Part shown: positions 44,641 through 54,524 of the stretch, in pieces
Layout of the letters: each line of letters starts with the position of its first letter
Numbering within the stretch: the stretch's first letter is position 1
Origin: Acidimicrobiia bacterium
GTDB lineage: Bacteria; Actinomycetota; Acidimicrobiia; Acidimicrobiales; Aldehydirespiratoraceae
DNA: 64,000 bases
Assembly (NCBI GenBank): GCA_022828135.1
Contig: JAJEJB010000031.1
Span: 155,813-219,812 of the forward strand
Direction: 5' to 3'
Translations under genes and position numbers: made by a program
The notes under the pieces: model-generated
What the model saw: only the letters and a program-made list of their open reading frames with translations
What the model was told of the DNA's origin: nothing
The model's database searches: none

Positions 44641-46527
44641 TCAGTACATCGACTCCACGAGGTCGCGGAACATGTCCTCCATGGCGTTTCGCTTGAGCTT
44701 CTGGGTCGCGGTCAGCTCGCCGTCCTCGTGGTCGAGCTCCTTCGGCAGCATCTTGAACTTCTTGATCTGCTCGACCCGGGCGAACTTGGAGTTGGTCTCG
44801 TCGACCACCTTGGAGACCAACTCGATCACCTCTTCCTTCTCGGAGAGGTCCCGGTAGGTGGTGTAGGGGATGTTGTTGCGCTGGGCCCAGTCGCCCACCG
44901 TCTCCAGCTCGATGCCGATCAGGGCGGTCACAAACTTGCGGCCGTCGCCGATGACCATCGCCTCCTTCACATAGGGCGACGTCTTCAGGCTGTTCTCGAT
45001 CTCCGACGGCGAGATGTTCTTGCCGCCGGAGGTGATGATGATGTGCTTGATGCGGTCGACGATCTTTATGTGGGTGCCGTCCACCCACTCCCCCACGTCC
45101 CCGGTCATCAGCCAGCCGTCGTCGGTGAACGTCTCCGCCGTCTTGTCAGGCTTGTTCCAGTAGCCCGCGAACACGCCGGGATGCTTGGTCTGGATCTCTC
45201 CGGTCGTCTCGTCGATGCGCAGGCCGATGTCGGCGTACGGCTCACCGACCGTCCCCAGCTTCATCCGGCCCGCGAAGTTGCAGGTGGCCACGGCCGAGTT
45301 CTCGGTCATGCCGTACAGCTCGTACACCGGCACGCCGATGCCGATGAAGAACTCGAGCACCTCGGGCGCGATGGCGGCCGCGCCCGAGCCGGCGTGACGG
45401 CAGCGGCGCAGACCGATCCGCTCCTTCATGGCCCGGAACACCAGCGGTTGACCCACGGCGTACAGCAGCCGGGTGACCAGCGTGTGGTTGCCGCCGCTGG
45501 CCACCTTCTGCCGTCCGATCACCTGCGCCAGCGCCATCGCGAAGCGCAGGCAGACCCGCTTGAAGAATGTCGCATCGTTGCCCTTGATGGTGACCAGGGC
45601 ATGCAACCGCTCCCAGATCCTGGGCACGGCGAAGAACAGGGTCGGCTGGATCTCGCGCAGGTTCTCGGTGACGGTCTCGATCGACTCCGCGAAGTTCAGG
45701 GACGGGCCCGCCCCGACGAGAGTCCACGTGGAGAAGATCCGTTCAGCCACATGGCACAGTGGCAGGTACGTGACGATGAGGTCCTTGGGGTTGGGGCCGG
45801 TGCCGTCGGGGAAGCGGTCGACCTCGTGGACGATCTTGTCGACGCAGTAGCTCGCATTGGCGTTGGTCAGCATCGCGCCCTTGGGCGGACCGGTGGTGCC
45901 GGAGGTGTACACCAGCGTCATCACATCGGTGTCGGCGGCGGCGGCCATCCGCTCAGTCACCGCTCCGGGGTGGGCTTCGCGGTGGCGGCGGCCCATCTCC
46001 AGGAAGGTGTCCCAGAACAGCAGCCGCGGATCGTCGTAGTCGCCGAAGCCTCTCGGCTCGGTGTAGATGATGCGCCGGACGGAGGCGGCCGTCTCATGCG
46101 GAACCTCGAGCACCTTGTCGGCCTGCTCCTGATCCTCGGCGAAGAAGACCACCGGCGTGCAGTCGCCGATCAAGTACTCCACTTCGGCGGTCGGGTTGGT
46201 CGGGTACAGGCCGACGGTCACGCCCCGCACGGCCACGGCGGCAAGGTCGAGAATGATCCACTCGGGCCGGTCCTCGGAGTGGATGGCCACTCGATCACCG
46301 ACGTCGACACCCAGCTCCAGCAGGCCATGGGCCGCGGTCTCGATCAGGTCCCAGGTCTGGGCCCAGGTGTACTCCTGCCAGATGCCGAAGTCCTTCTCCC
46401 GCATCGCGATCTGCTGGGGGCTGCGCCGGGCCCAGTCCCGAGCCAACGACGCAACCGTGGTTGCACCGGCTTCGCCACCGGCAGGCAGGGGCACATCAGG
46501 GCTGGATCGTTCCGAGGTGATCGTCAC
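44641..46527 (-). CDS. AMP-forming long-chain acyl-CoA synthetase (FadD15-like)
   Basis: 628 residues of the ANL superfamily. The P-loop is LVYTSGTTGPPKGAM, with VYELYGMTENSA, GWLMTGDVGEWVDG and the hinge region IKIVDRIKHIIITSGGKNISPSEIE. It activates a carboxylic acid to its CoA thioester. GTG 46527 follows AAGGAGGTCGAC. It lies between acyl-CoA dehydrogenase and livHM; such clusters are consistent with uptake and activation of an organic acid. Substrate length unknown. Confidence 0.92.
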   Translation of the reverse strand: MTITSERSSPDVPLPAGGEAGATTVASLARDWARRSPQQIAMREKDFGIWQEYTWAQTWDLIETAAHGLLELGVDVGDRVAIHSEDRPEWIILDLAAVAVRGVTVGLYPTNPTAEVEYLIGDCTPVVFFAEDQEQADKVLEVPHETAASVRRIIYTEPRGFGDYDDPRLLFWDTFLEMGRRHREAHPGAVTERMAAAADTDVMTLVYTSGTTGPPKGAMLTNANASYCVDKIVHEVDRFPDGTGPNPKDLIVTYLPLCHVAERIFSTWTLVGAGPSLNFAESIETVTENLREIQPTLFFAVPRIWERLHALVTIKGNDATFFKRVCLRFAMALAQVIGRQKVASGGNHTLVTRLLYAVGQPLVFRAMKERIGLRRCRHAGSGAAAIAPEVLEFFIGIGVPVYELYGMTENSAVATCNFAGRMKLGTVGEPYADIGLRIDETTGEIQTKHPGVFAGYWNKPDKTAETFTDDGWLMTGDVGEWVDGTHIKIVDRIKHIIITSGGKNISPSEIENSLKTSPYVKEAMVIGDGRKFVTALIGIELETVGDWAQRNNIPYTTYRDLSEKEEVIELVSKVVDETNSKFARVEQIKKFKMLPKELDHEDGELTATQKLKRNAMEDMFRDLVESMY

Positions 46528-46593
46528 GCGTCGACCTCCTTCACGCTCATGCAAGCGGTCAATCGTCCCGCGAACCGTCCGGCGAACGCTACT

Positions 46594-47904
<1,311 letters not shown>

Positions 47905-47925
47905 GACTCGGCCTCACTCCCGCGT

Positions 47926-48135
47926 TCAGGACGACAGCAGTGATGCTATGGCCCAGACGGCGGCCACCGAACCGACGACTATGTAGAGGATGCTGCGACC
48001 CAGCGGAGCGCGATCCAGATCTGACGGATCCCGACGCTGCGGTCTCGGCCGCAGCAATGCCGCCAGATTGCCCGCAGCCATCGACGCGCCCAGAGCCAGC
48101 ACCAACCAAGCCAGGAGGTTCTGACCGAGAAACAT
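47926..48135 (-). CDS. Small membrane protein, 69 residues
   Basis: Two hydrophobic helices (about 6-26 and 48-67) separated by a basic loop with RPRPQRRDPSDLDRAPLGRS. ATG 48135 lies 12 bases after the dnaB stop, so it is probably in the dnaB transcript. No family recognised. The helix-loop-helix layout and positive cytoplasmic loop look like a genuine protein. Confidence 0.6.
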   Translation of the reverse strand: MFLGQNLLAWLVLALGASMAAGNLAALLRPRPQRRDPSDLDRAPLGRSILYIVVGSVAAVWAIASLLSS

Positions 48136-48147
48136 CTGGGGTCGGCC

Positions 48148-49542
48148 TCAGATGCCCTGCCGGGCCGCGAAATTGGCGAACGTGGTGAACCGCGACAGGA
48201 ACGCCAGAGTGGTTGTGGCGGTGGGGCCGTTGCGGTTCTTGGCCACTATCACCTCGGCCGTGCCCGATGTGTCGGCGTTGTCGGGGTTGTAGACCTCGTC
48301 GCGGTAGATGAACATCACCACGTCGGCGTCCTGCTCGATGGCACCCGACTCCCGCAGGTCAGCGAGGATGGGACGCTTCTGCTGACGCATCTCGAGATTG
48401 CGGGAGAGCTGCGACAGCGCCACGACAGGGCATTCGAGCTCGCGGGCGAGGATCTTCAGGCCCCGCGAGATCTCGGCTACCTCGACCTGACGGTTGTCAG
48501 CACTCTGACGGCCCGTCATCAACTGCAGGTAGTCCACGACGACCATGGCGAGGTCGCCGACCTGGCTCTTCAGGCGACGGGCGCGGGCCCTGATCTCCAT
48601 GACCGTCACGTTCGGGTTGTCGTCGATCCAGATGGGTGCCTCCGCCAGCCGACCGATGGCGGTGTTGATCCGGTTCCAGTCGTCGTCGTTGAGACGGCCG
48701 TCGCGCATCTTGGTGGAGTCGACCCGGGCCTCGGAGCAAAGCAGCCGTTGGGTCAGCTCCATGTGGCCCATCTCCAGCGAGAAGACCAGGACCGGCCGCG
48801 GCCCGCGTATGGCCGCGTGCGCGGCCATGCCCAGCGCGAACGAGGTCTTGCCCATGGACGGACGGCCACCGACCACGTACAGCGAGGATGGCTGCAGACC
48901 CGACAGCAGCTTGTCGAGATCGTTGTAGCCGGTGGCGGTGCCGGTGATGGCCCCGCCGTGCTCGTAGAGCTCCTCGAGTCTGTCCAGCGTGCCGTCCAGC
49001 AGTTCCGAGAGTTGGACCGTGTTGTCGCCCACCTGGCCCTGAGCCACCTGGTACATCAGGTTCTCGGCCCAGTCCACTGCCTTGGTCACATCGTCGGGGC
49101 GGCCGTAGCCCAACTCCGCGATCTCGCCGGCCACCTCGATGAGGCGGCGCAGCGTGTGGTTCTCCTGCACTATGCGGGCGTAGGAGGCGGCGTTCGAGGT
49201 AGCCGGCGTGTTCATCTGCAGCGACAGCAGGCCGTCCAGGCCTCCAATGGCCTCCAGCGTGTCGTTGCGCTCGAGTATCTCGGCCACCGTCACCGCGTCG
49301 GCCGGGTCGCCGGCGCTGTAGAGGCTGTGCACCGCCTCGAAGACCCGAGCGTGCGCGGGCCGGTAGAAGTGCTCCGCCGTCACCGTCTCCAGCACGTCGG
49401 CAATGGCGTCGCGTGACAGCAGCATGGCACCCAGCAGGGACTCTTCGGCCACCAGGTTGTGAGGAGGAACGCGCACGTCGCGCCGGTCCTGGACCGCTGC
49501 GGCGCCTCCGTTCTGCCACGGCGCGCTGTCGGTAACGCTCAT
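48148..49542 (-). CDS. dnaB: Replicative DNA helicase DnaB
   Basis: 464 residues: N-terminal domain ([19 protein letters not shown]), linker, RecA-like C-terminal domain with Walker A [16 protein letters not shown], Walker B [11 protein letters not shown] and the [29 protein letters not shown]-type motif 4. It unwinds DNA at the fork as a hexamer. No intein is present. ATG 49542 is chosen from alignment of the N-terminus; the frame stays open further up. It follows rplI by 174 bases. Confidence 0.96.
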   Translation of the reverse strand: [464 protein letters not shown]

Positions 49543-49583
49543 GTGTCGATGCCCACGAAACCAGCCCCTGCAGCCGTACCGCT

Positions 49584-49593
49584 GTGACGTCAC
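49584..49593. promoter_or_regulatory. Perfect palindrome GTGACGTCAC upstream of dnaB
   Basis: A 10-base palindrome 42 bases upstream of the dnaB start, in the only sizeable gap of the rpsF-dnaB cluster. It may be an operator; the factor is unknown. Confidence 0.3.
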
Positions 49594-49716
49594 GACAGTA
49601 CCGAGGGGGTGTGTCACGCACGTCCGCCGTCGGTGGACGAGGTCTGTTGATTTCGCGCTACTCGCGGTGGGTAAGCCGGGGATTTCGTACAGCCGGTGTG
49701 GAAGGCTGTGGGCGGA

Positions 49717-50166
49717 TCAGTCCTGCGCCGTTACCTCGACGGTCACCGGCACCTCCACGTCGTCGTGCAGCCGGAACAGCACGGTGTGAGAGCCGGTCTC
49801 CCTTATGGGTGCCTCGAGGGCCACGGCCTTGCTGTCGACCACTGCCCCGACCTGGGACTCGACTGCGGCCACGATGTCGACCGGTCCCACCGAGCCGTAG
49901 AGGTGCCCGGACTCGGCGGCACGGGCCGACACGGTCAGAACGGCTGGAGCAAGCCTCACCGCAATCTCTTCGGCATCGGCGCGGTCGGCCGCCCGCCGCA
50001 GCGCCGCGCTGCGCCGCATCGCTTCGGCCTGGCGCTCCGCGCCGGCCGACGACTTCAGAGCCAGGCCCTTGGGAACGAGATAGTTGCGGGCATAGCCCGA
50101 GGCCACATCGCAGACGTCGCCCTTGCGGCCCAGCCCGTCCACGTCGGCCCGCAGGACGACCTTCAT
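49717..50166 (-). CDS. rplI: 50S ribosomal protein L9
   Basis: 149 residues. N-terminal domain [36 protein letters not shown] is the L9 signature, followed by the long connecting helix and C-terminal domain. ATG overlaps the rpsR stop; GGAGG lies inside rpsR. Standard neighbour of rpsF, ssb and rpsR. Confidence 0.97.
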   Translation of the reverse strand: MKVVLRADVDGLGRKGDVCDVASGYARNYLVPKGLALKSSAGAERQAEAMRRSAALRRAADRADAEEIAVRLAPAVLTVSARAAESGHLYGSVGPVDIVAAVESQVGAVVDSKAVALEAPIRETGSHTVLFRLHDDVEVPVTVEVTAQD

Positions 50167-50606
50167 GCTCGGTCCTCCCCCGCCCCGACAGTCATAGTGT
50201 CGACCATAGTGTCGACGAGTTCGGTGGTGGCTGCGTCAGCATCGTCCGCTTCCTCATGGGATGCACTCCCAGGAGGCGGCGCGGAGGGGCGCGGCACCGG
50301 GCCGGCGGCACGGGACCGGCCGTCGCGGTCCTTGTTCTGGCGCTGGGTCGTGACCCGGTTCGAGTAGGGGACCAGGGCCATCTCGCGAGCCAGCTTGATG
50401 GCATCGGCGACGAGCTTCTGCTGCTGGGCATTGTTGCCGGTTACGCGCCGAGCCCGGATCTTGGCCCGCTCGGACATGAACTTCCGCAGCAGTTTCTCGT
50501 TCTTCCAGTCGACGTAGGTGATTCCCTCGGTGGTAAGGAAGCTCACCTTCTTCTTCGCTCGGCGATTGTTGTCGCGGTTCTTGCCCCGCACCTTGGTCTT
50601 GGGCAC
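50163..50606 (-). CDS. rpsR: 30S ribosomal protein S18 with a long C-terminal extension
   Basis: 147 residues; the S18 core is about 1-85 ([60 protein letters not shown]). The remaining 60 or so residues are a basic then acidic, Pro/Ala-rich tail ending in VDTMVDTM, encoded by a 12-base direct repeat at 50194-50217. Usual S18 proteins are 75-95 residues. The tail stays in frame and the rplI overlap is kept, so it is not a simple stop loss into the next gene. GTG start follows AGGAGACAGGAGT. Confidence 0.92.
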   Translation of the reverse strand: MPKTKVRGKNRDNNRRAKKKVSFLTTEGITYVDWKNEKLLRKFMSERAKIRARRVTGNNAQQQKLVADAIKLAREMALVPYSNRVTTQRQNKDRDGRSRAAGPVPRPSAPPPGSASHEEADDADAATTELVDTMVDTMTVGAGEDRA

Positions 50607-50641
50607 TCCTGTCTCCTCGTCTCAGAATCGGTGGACCGGTC

Positions 50642-51151
50642 TCAGAACGGTTCTTCGTCGACGCTGGAGCTCGCCGCGCTTGTCTGCTGCGGCCCGCCGC
50701 TGTGTCGAGACTCGAGCGCCTCAAGACCAGCCGGCCGGGCTCCGCTCGATCTGCGGGACCCGCCGTCACCGCGATGGCCGCCACGGTAGTCGCCGCCACC
50801 GGGCCGCTCATTCCTGGTGATCGCGGCCGTGGCCCATTTCAAGCTGGGCGCCACATCGTCAGCCAGAATCTCAACCTTCGAGCGACGGTCTCCGCTGTCC
50901 GTCTCCCAGCTCCGCTGCTGGAGGGTGCCGTAGATGACCACCCGAGCTCCCTTGCGAACCGATTCGGCGACGTTCTCGGCGAGCTGGCGGAAGCAGGTGA
51001 CGTCGAAGAACGAGACTTCGTCCTCCTGGTCCTGCCGCCTGCGATTCCAAGCCACCCCGAACTGGGCGATGGCCATGCCCGATTGGGCGAATCGCAGTTC
51101 GGGGTCGCGAGTGACGTTGCCCACGACGGTTACGGTGTTGTCGAATCCCAT
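50642..51151 (-). CDS. ssb: Single-stranded DNA-binding protein
   Basis: 169 residues. OB fold with GFDNTVTVVGNVTRDPELRFAQSG, VTCFRQLAENVAESVRKGARVVIYGTLQQRSW and VEILADDVAPSLKWA, then a Gly/Ser/Arg-rich linker and the protein-recruiting acidic tip DEEPF. GGAGG precedes ATG 51151. Located between rpsF and rpsR as in most actinobacteria. Confidence 0.96.
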   Translation of the reverse strand: MGFDNTVTVVGNVTRDPELRFAQSGMAIAQFGVAWNRRRQDQEDEVSFFDVTCFRQLAENVAESVRKGARVVIYGTLQQRSWETDSGDRRSKVEILADDVAPSLKWATAAITRNERPGGGDYRGGHRGDGGSRRSSGARPAGLEALESRHSGGPQQTSAASSSVDEEPF

Positions 51152-51168
51152 TGAGGAACCTCCGGATC

Positions 51169-51513
51169 TCAGCCGGCCACGGCCGGTGTGACTTCCGCAA
51201 GCAGGCCGCGGCGCTCAGCCTCGGCCTCCGGAAGTCTGAACAGTTTGTGGCGAACGATGTCGTCCGCGAGCCGCAGCCGCCGTTCGGTGTCGGGAAGACC
51301 GGATGTGTCCGTCACGATCTCCCAGACCACGTACGTGCCCTCGGTCTTGTGGTTGATCTTGTAGGCGAACTTGCGCCGACCCCAGTTGTCGGTGGACACG
51401 ATCGTCCCTCCCTCGTCGGTGACGAGGCCGGCCACCTGGGCGATCACCGTCTCGACATCGGCTGTTCCGACATCGGAATCGATGATGATCATCAGTTCGT
51501 AGGCCCGCAGCAC
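51169..51513 (-). CDS. rpsF: 30S ribosomal protein S6
   Basis: 114 residues with YELMIIIDSDVG, NWGRRKFAYKINHKTEGTYVVWEI and a C-terminal VRHKLFRL segment. GTG 51513 is preferred to the TTG two codons upstream because GGGAGG is then nine bases away. First gene of rpsF-ssb-rpsR-rplI-dnaB; 229 bases upstream, to panB, hold the likely promoter but nothing else I recognise. Confidence 0.95.
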   Translation of the reverse strand: MLRAYELMIIIDSDVGTADVETVIAQVAGLVTDEGGTIVSTDNWGRRKFAYKINHKTEGTYVVWEIVTDTSGLPDTERRLRLADDIVRHKLFRLPEAEAERRGLLAEVTPAVAG

Positions 51514-51742
51514 GGGCAAGCACCTCCCTCTGGACCCGGCGGCGCCGGGGCCCCTCTCCGGGGCAGGGTTGGAGAATTCTGTGTTGTTGAAAACGGACTG
51601 GACCCGATCGAAGCGAACCGGAGCCGGTCACATTGTCGGCCACGCAGGGTATCGGCCGTTACCCCCATGCCAACCGGCCGAGGTGCCATCCCCAGCTATC
51701 CACAAAGCCATCCCCAGACGTTGCTGGGGCTGTCGGGACCCT

Positions 51743-52588
51743 TTAGACGCCGGCGACTCCCAGCGCGGCCAGCTCGGCCTCCGACAGGTGGTACGACTCC
51801 TCCAGAGCCGGGAAGGCACCGGAACGAACGTCGTCGGAGAAGCGGCGCACAGCCTCCGTGGCGGCGGTATGCAGATCCGCGTAGCGACGCACGAACTTCG
51901 GAGCGAGCCGTTGCTCGATACCCAGCAGATCGTGGTAGACGAGCACCTGACCGTCGCAATGGGGGCCGGCGCCGATGCCGATCGTCGGGATCTCGATCGC
52001 TTCGGTGACCATCTCCGCCACCTGGACGGGAACGCCCTCGAGCACGATCGCGTAGCAACCGGCGTGCGCCAGTGACTTCGCCGCCTGCACCAGCCGGCGA
52101 GCGGCCTCGGCCTTGCGGCCCTGAACCTTGAATCCGCCCATGGCATGCACCGACTGCGGCGTGAGGCCGATGTGACCCATCACCGGTATCTCGGCGTCGC
52201 AGATGCGTTCGATCATCGGCAGGCGTTTGCGGCCGCCCTCCAGCTTCACCGAATGCGCACCCGCCCTGATGAGTTGCGCCGCGTTGCGGACCGTCCTGGA
52301 GGCCGACACGTGGTAGCTCATCCATGGCAGGTCGCCCACGATGTGGGCATCGGGCTTGGTCCTCGCTACGGCGGCCACGTGATGGGCCATGTCGTCGACC
52401 GTCACCTGCAGGGTGTCGTCGTAGCCGAGCACGACCATGGCAACAGAATCGCCGACCAGGATGAGGTCGGCGCCCGCCTCGTTCACGACGCGGGCGCTCG
52501 GCGCGTCGTACGCCGTCACCATCACCAGCGGATCGGCCCCGTCTCGAACCTTGCGTACCCGTATGGAGGGCGCGGTGAGCGTGTCCAT
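51743..52588 (-). CDS. panB: Ketopantoate hydroxymethyltransferase
   Basis: 281 residues. It transfers a hydroxymethyl group from 5,10-methylene-THF to 2-oxoisovalerate for pantothenate synthesis. Visible motifs: MVTAYDAPSARVVNEAGADLILVGDS, DLPWMSYHVS, KLEGG, HIGLTPQSVHAMGGFKVQG and PTIGIGAGPHCDGQVLVYHDLLG. AAGGAG precedes ATG 52588. It is one of the few folate-C1 users in the window. Not in an operon with panC here. Confidence 0.96.
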   Translation of the reverse strand: MDTLTAPSIRVRKVRDGADPLVMVTAYDAPSARVVNEAGADLILVGDSVAMVVLGYDDTLQVTVDDMAHHVAAVARTKPDAHIVGDLPWMSYHVSASRTVRNAAQLIRAGAHSVKLEGGRKRLPMIERICDAEIPVMGHIGLTPQSVHAMGGFKVQGRKAEAARRLVQAAKSLAHAGCYAIVLEGVPVQVAEMVTEAIEIPTIGIGAGPHCDGQVLVYHDLLGIEQRLAPKFVRRYADLHTAATEAVRRFSDDVRSGAFPALEESYHLSEAELAALGVAGV

Positions 52589-52700
52589 GGAATGCTCCTT
52601 CCCGTCCAGCGCGCTGCGGCTGCCAGCGGTGACCGCAGGCTACCGCCCGCCGCGGCCCGACCGCAAGCGGGTCGAGCGGGTATCAGGAGATGCTGTGTTT

Positions 52701-52787
52701 CCCGCTCTTGTTCGCTGCGCTCACGGGCCGCTCGGGCCACGGCCTCGCCCGTATGGGCCGAATTCGCGGCCCTGCTCGCTCGGCCTC
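52701..52787 (+). repeat. Dispersed repeat, copy C (87 bp)
   Basis: Same ends and identical first 55 bases as copies B and D. Its right end overlaps the stop codon of the DUF5318 gene, and with the gene end it forms a GCTCGGC/GCCGAGC hairpin with a five-base loop that could terminate transcription of that gene. Confidence 0.9.
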
Positions 52788-53223
52788 AGGCCGAGCGCTT
52801 GCCGCCGAGCGTGAACCGGCGCACAAGGTGGTTCCAGCCGCAGTCCGTGCAGACCTCAACCACGTACCCGGTCGACAGGCTGGCGCGGTGCTGCAAGCGC
52901 CGCATCTCTGCCAGGGTCGTGACGCAGCGGCCGTGCTTGGGAAGCCGCGAACCGAAGACATAGGTGACCTCGACGAGGCCCGCGACGGCGCACACCGGAC
53001 ACCGGCGCCGCGTCGGCTGGCCACAGAACTCCGCGTTGCGGTGCAACTCCCGTTGAGCGTCGCAGACCTCGTGTCGACCGAGCTGGCCCGACTTCCAGGC
53101 TCTCAGCGTGGCCGCCCGAGCCAGCCGGTAATCCACGGCCGCGGTCGCGGATCCCTCCGGCGCTTGGGACCCGTCCGGCAGGCCGGTCGCGGCGGCAGCC
53201 AGGCTGAACGGATTCGGCTTCAC
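52786..53223 (-). CDS. DUF5318 protein (cysteine-rich, actinobacterial)
   Basis: 145 residues. Features: VDYRLARAATLRAWKSGQLGRHEVCDAQRELHRNAEFCG, zinc-ribbon pairs CPVC and CTDCGWN, and YVVEVCTDCGWNHLVRRF near the end. This matches the DUF5318 family, of unknown function and restricted to Actinobacteria as far as I know. GTG 53223 overlaps the pcnA stop (GTGA), so both are co-transcribed; a tRNA or RNA-related role is a guess from that coupling. Confidence 0.8.
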   Translation of the reverse strand: MKPNPFSLAAAATGLPDGSQAPEGSATAAVDYRLARAATLRAWKSGQLGRHEVCDAQRELHRNAEFCGQPTRRRCPVCAVAGLVEVTYVFGSRLPKHGRCVTTLAEMRRLQHRASLSTGYVVEVCTDCGWNHLVRRFTLGGKRSA

Positions 53224-54494
53224 GGTTCGGCACAGTAGTCCGTTGCCCGCCACCGTTGCAGGGCTTCCACCGCCTCGGCCTTGCTGGGCGGACCTTCCTC
53301 GAAGGCTCTCTCGCGCAGGAACGCAAGGGCTCGGCCGACATCCGGACCGGGATCGAGGCCGAGTACCGCCATCACTTCGTCGCCGTCGACCGGGAGGGTG
53401 AGATTGTCCACATCCTCGACTCTTCGCAGCTCAGTGAGCGTGCCTGCGAAGTCGAGGAGCCGATCAGTCGACTGGTCGGAGGCCGTGGCCACCGCCATGG
53501 CAAAGGCGAGGGCGGCGTCCACCGGTGCTGGAGACGAAGCGACGAACCGGCGCACGTCGGGCCGGCTGCCGGCAGTCTCGGCCAGTCGGGCCCGGGCCGC
53601 GATCAGTGCGGCCGCCGAGGAGACCACCGCGTTCGAGCAGCGCATTCTGCGCAGGCAGGCCGCTGCGACCTCAGCCGAGTCGCGTACGAACAACGAGGCC
53701 CAGCGGGCCGCCGGCTCGGCGGCCACAGCAGCCGCGATCCGGCCCACTTCCGCCGGGTCGCGGCGAGCCAGGCCCTCAACCACCCGCCCCATCAAGCCGG
53801 TGTGGAACAGGAAGCGGAAGCCCTCCGACGGGTCGTCGAGCAGCAGCAGCTTCTCGAACTCGTCGCGAACCCGCTCCACCGCGACGATGTCCAGCCGGTC
53901 GCCCATGGCCTCCACCGCACCGACCAGCGCATCGTCGGGTGCCAGTCCATGGCTGGCGACGAACCGGGCCGCCCGCAGCATGCGCAGAGGGTCGTCGCCG
54001 AAGGAGACCGCGGGGTCGAGAGGCGTACGCAGCACCCCGGCCACCAGGTCGTCCCACCCACCGTGCGGGTCGATCAGGGCGCCGTCGGCCGTGTCGACCG
54101 CCATGGCATTGACGGTGAAGTCGCGACGCGCGAGGTCCTGGACCACGTCGTCGCCGAATGCCACCACGGGCTTGCGCGACTGCCTCTCATAGTGTTCGGC
54201 ACGGTGGGTGGTGATCTCGAAGGCCCGGCCCTCCACGACGCAGCCGATGGTGCCGAACCGCTCACCCTGAGTCCAAACCGACGTTGCCACCCCACCGACG
54301 ATCCGCCGCACGGTCGCCGGCCGGGCGTCGGTGGTGCAGTCGAGATCCGCCCCGGCGAGGAACCGGCCGGCAAGAGCCTCACGCACCACTCCGCCGACGA
54401 GGTACAACCGGTGCCCTGCGGCCTCGAAGAGCAGAGTCAAACCGGATGCAGCGCGCCGCGCCGCCGAAAGCGCCTCGGAGGCCTCCGCCTTCAC
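53220..54494 (-). CDS. pcnA: CCA-adding tRNA nucleotidyltransferase / poly(A) polymerase family
   Basis: 424 residues. The nucleotidyltransferase motif is LYLVGGVVREALAGRFLAGADLDCTTDARP, followed by the GCVVEGRAFEITTHR strand, RRDFTVNAMAVD and the DPLRMLRAARF motif. It adds or repairs tRNA 3' CCA. No HD-domain motif is evident in the C-terminal part, unlike the mycobacterial enzyme. GTG start follows GGAGGTGCG. Position and direction relative to the sigM-trxB-parA block agree with mycobacterial gene order. Confidence 0.93.
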   Translation of the reverse strand: MKAEASEALSAARRAASGLTLLFEAAGHRLYLVGGVVREALAGRFLAGADLDCTTDARPATVRRIVGGVATSVWTQGERFGTIGCVVEGRAFEITTHRAEHYERQSRKPVVAFGDDVVQDLARRDFTVNAMAVDTADGALIDPHGGWDDLVAGVLRTPLDPAVSFGDDPLRMLRAARFVASHGLAPDDALVGAVEAMGDRLDIVAVERVRDEFEKLLLLDDPSEGFRFLFHTGLMGRVVEGLARRDPAEVGRIAAAVAAEPAARWASLFVRDSAEVAAACLRRMRCSNAVVSSAAALIAARARLAETAGSRPDVRRFVASSPAPVDAALAFAMAVATASDQSTDRLLDFAGTLTELRRVEDVDNLTLPVDGDEVMAVLGLDPGPDVGRALAFLRERAFEEGPPSKAEAVEALQRWRATDYCAEP

Positions 54495-54524
54495 CGCACC
54501 TCCACCCTCACCGCGCGCCGGCCT

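Noticed and set aside
51695..51710. Second DnaA-box-like TATCCACAA near panB
   Set aside because: Only a partial match and isolated; not enough for an origin call.
52683..53024. Open frame antisense-strand reading through repeat copy C
   Set aside because: It is formed by the repeat, whose minus strand reads as an AVARAARERSEQ-like peptide in several places; repeated chance coding, not a gene family.
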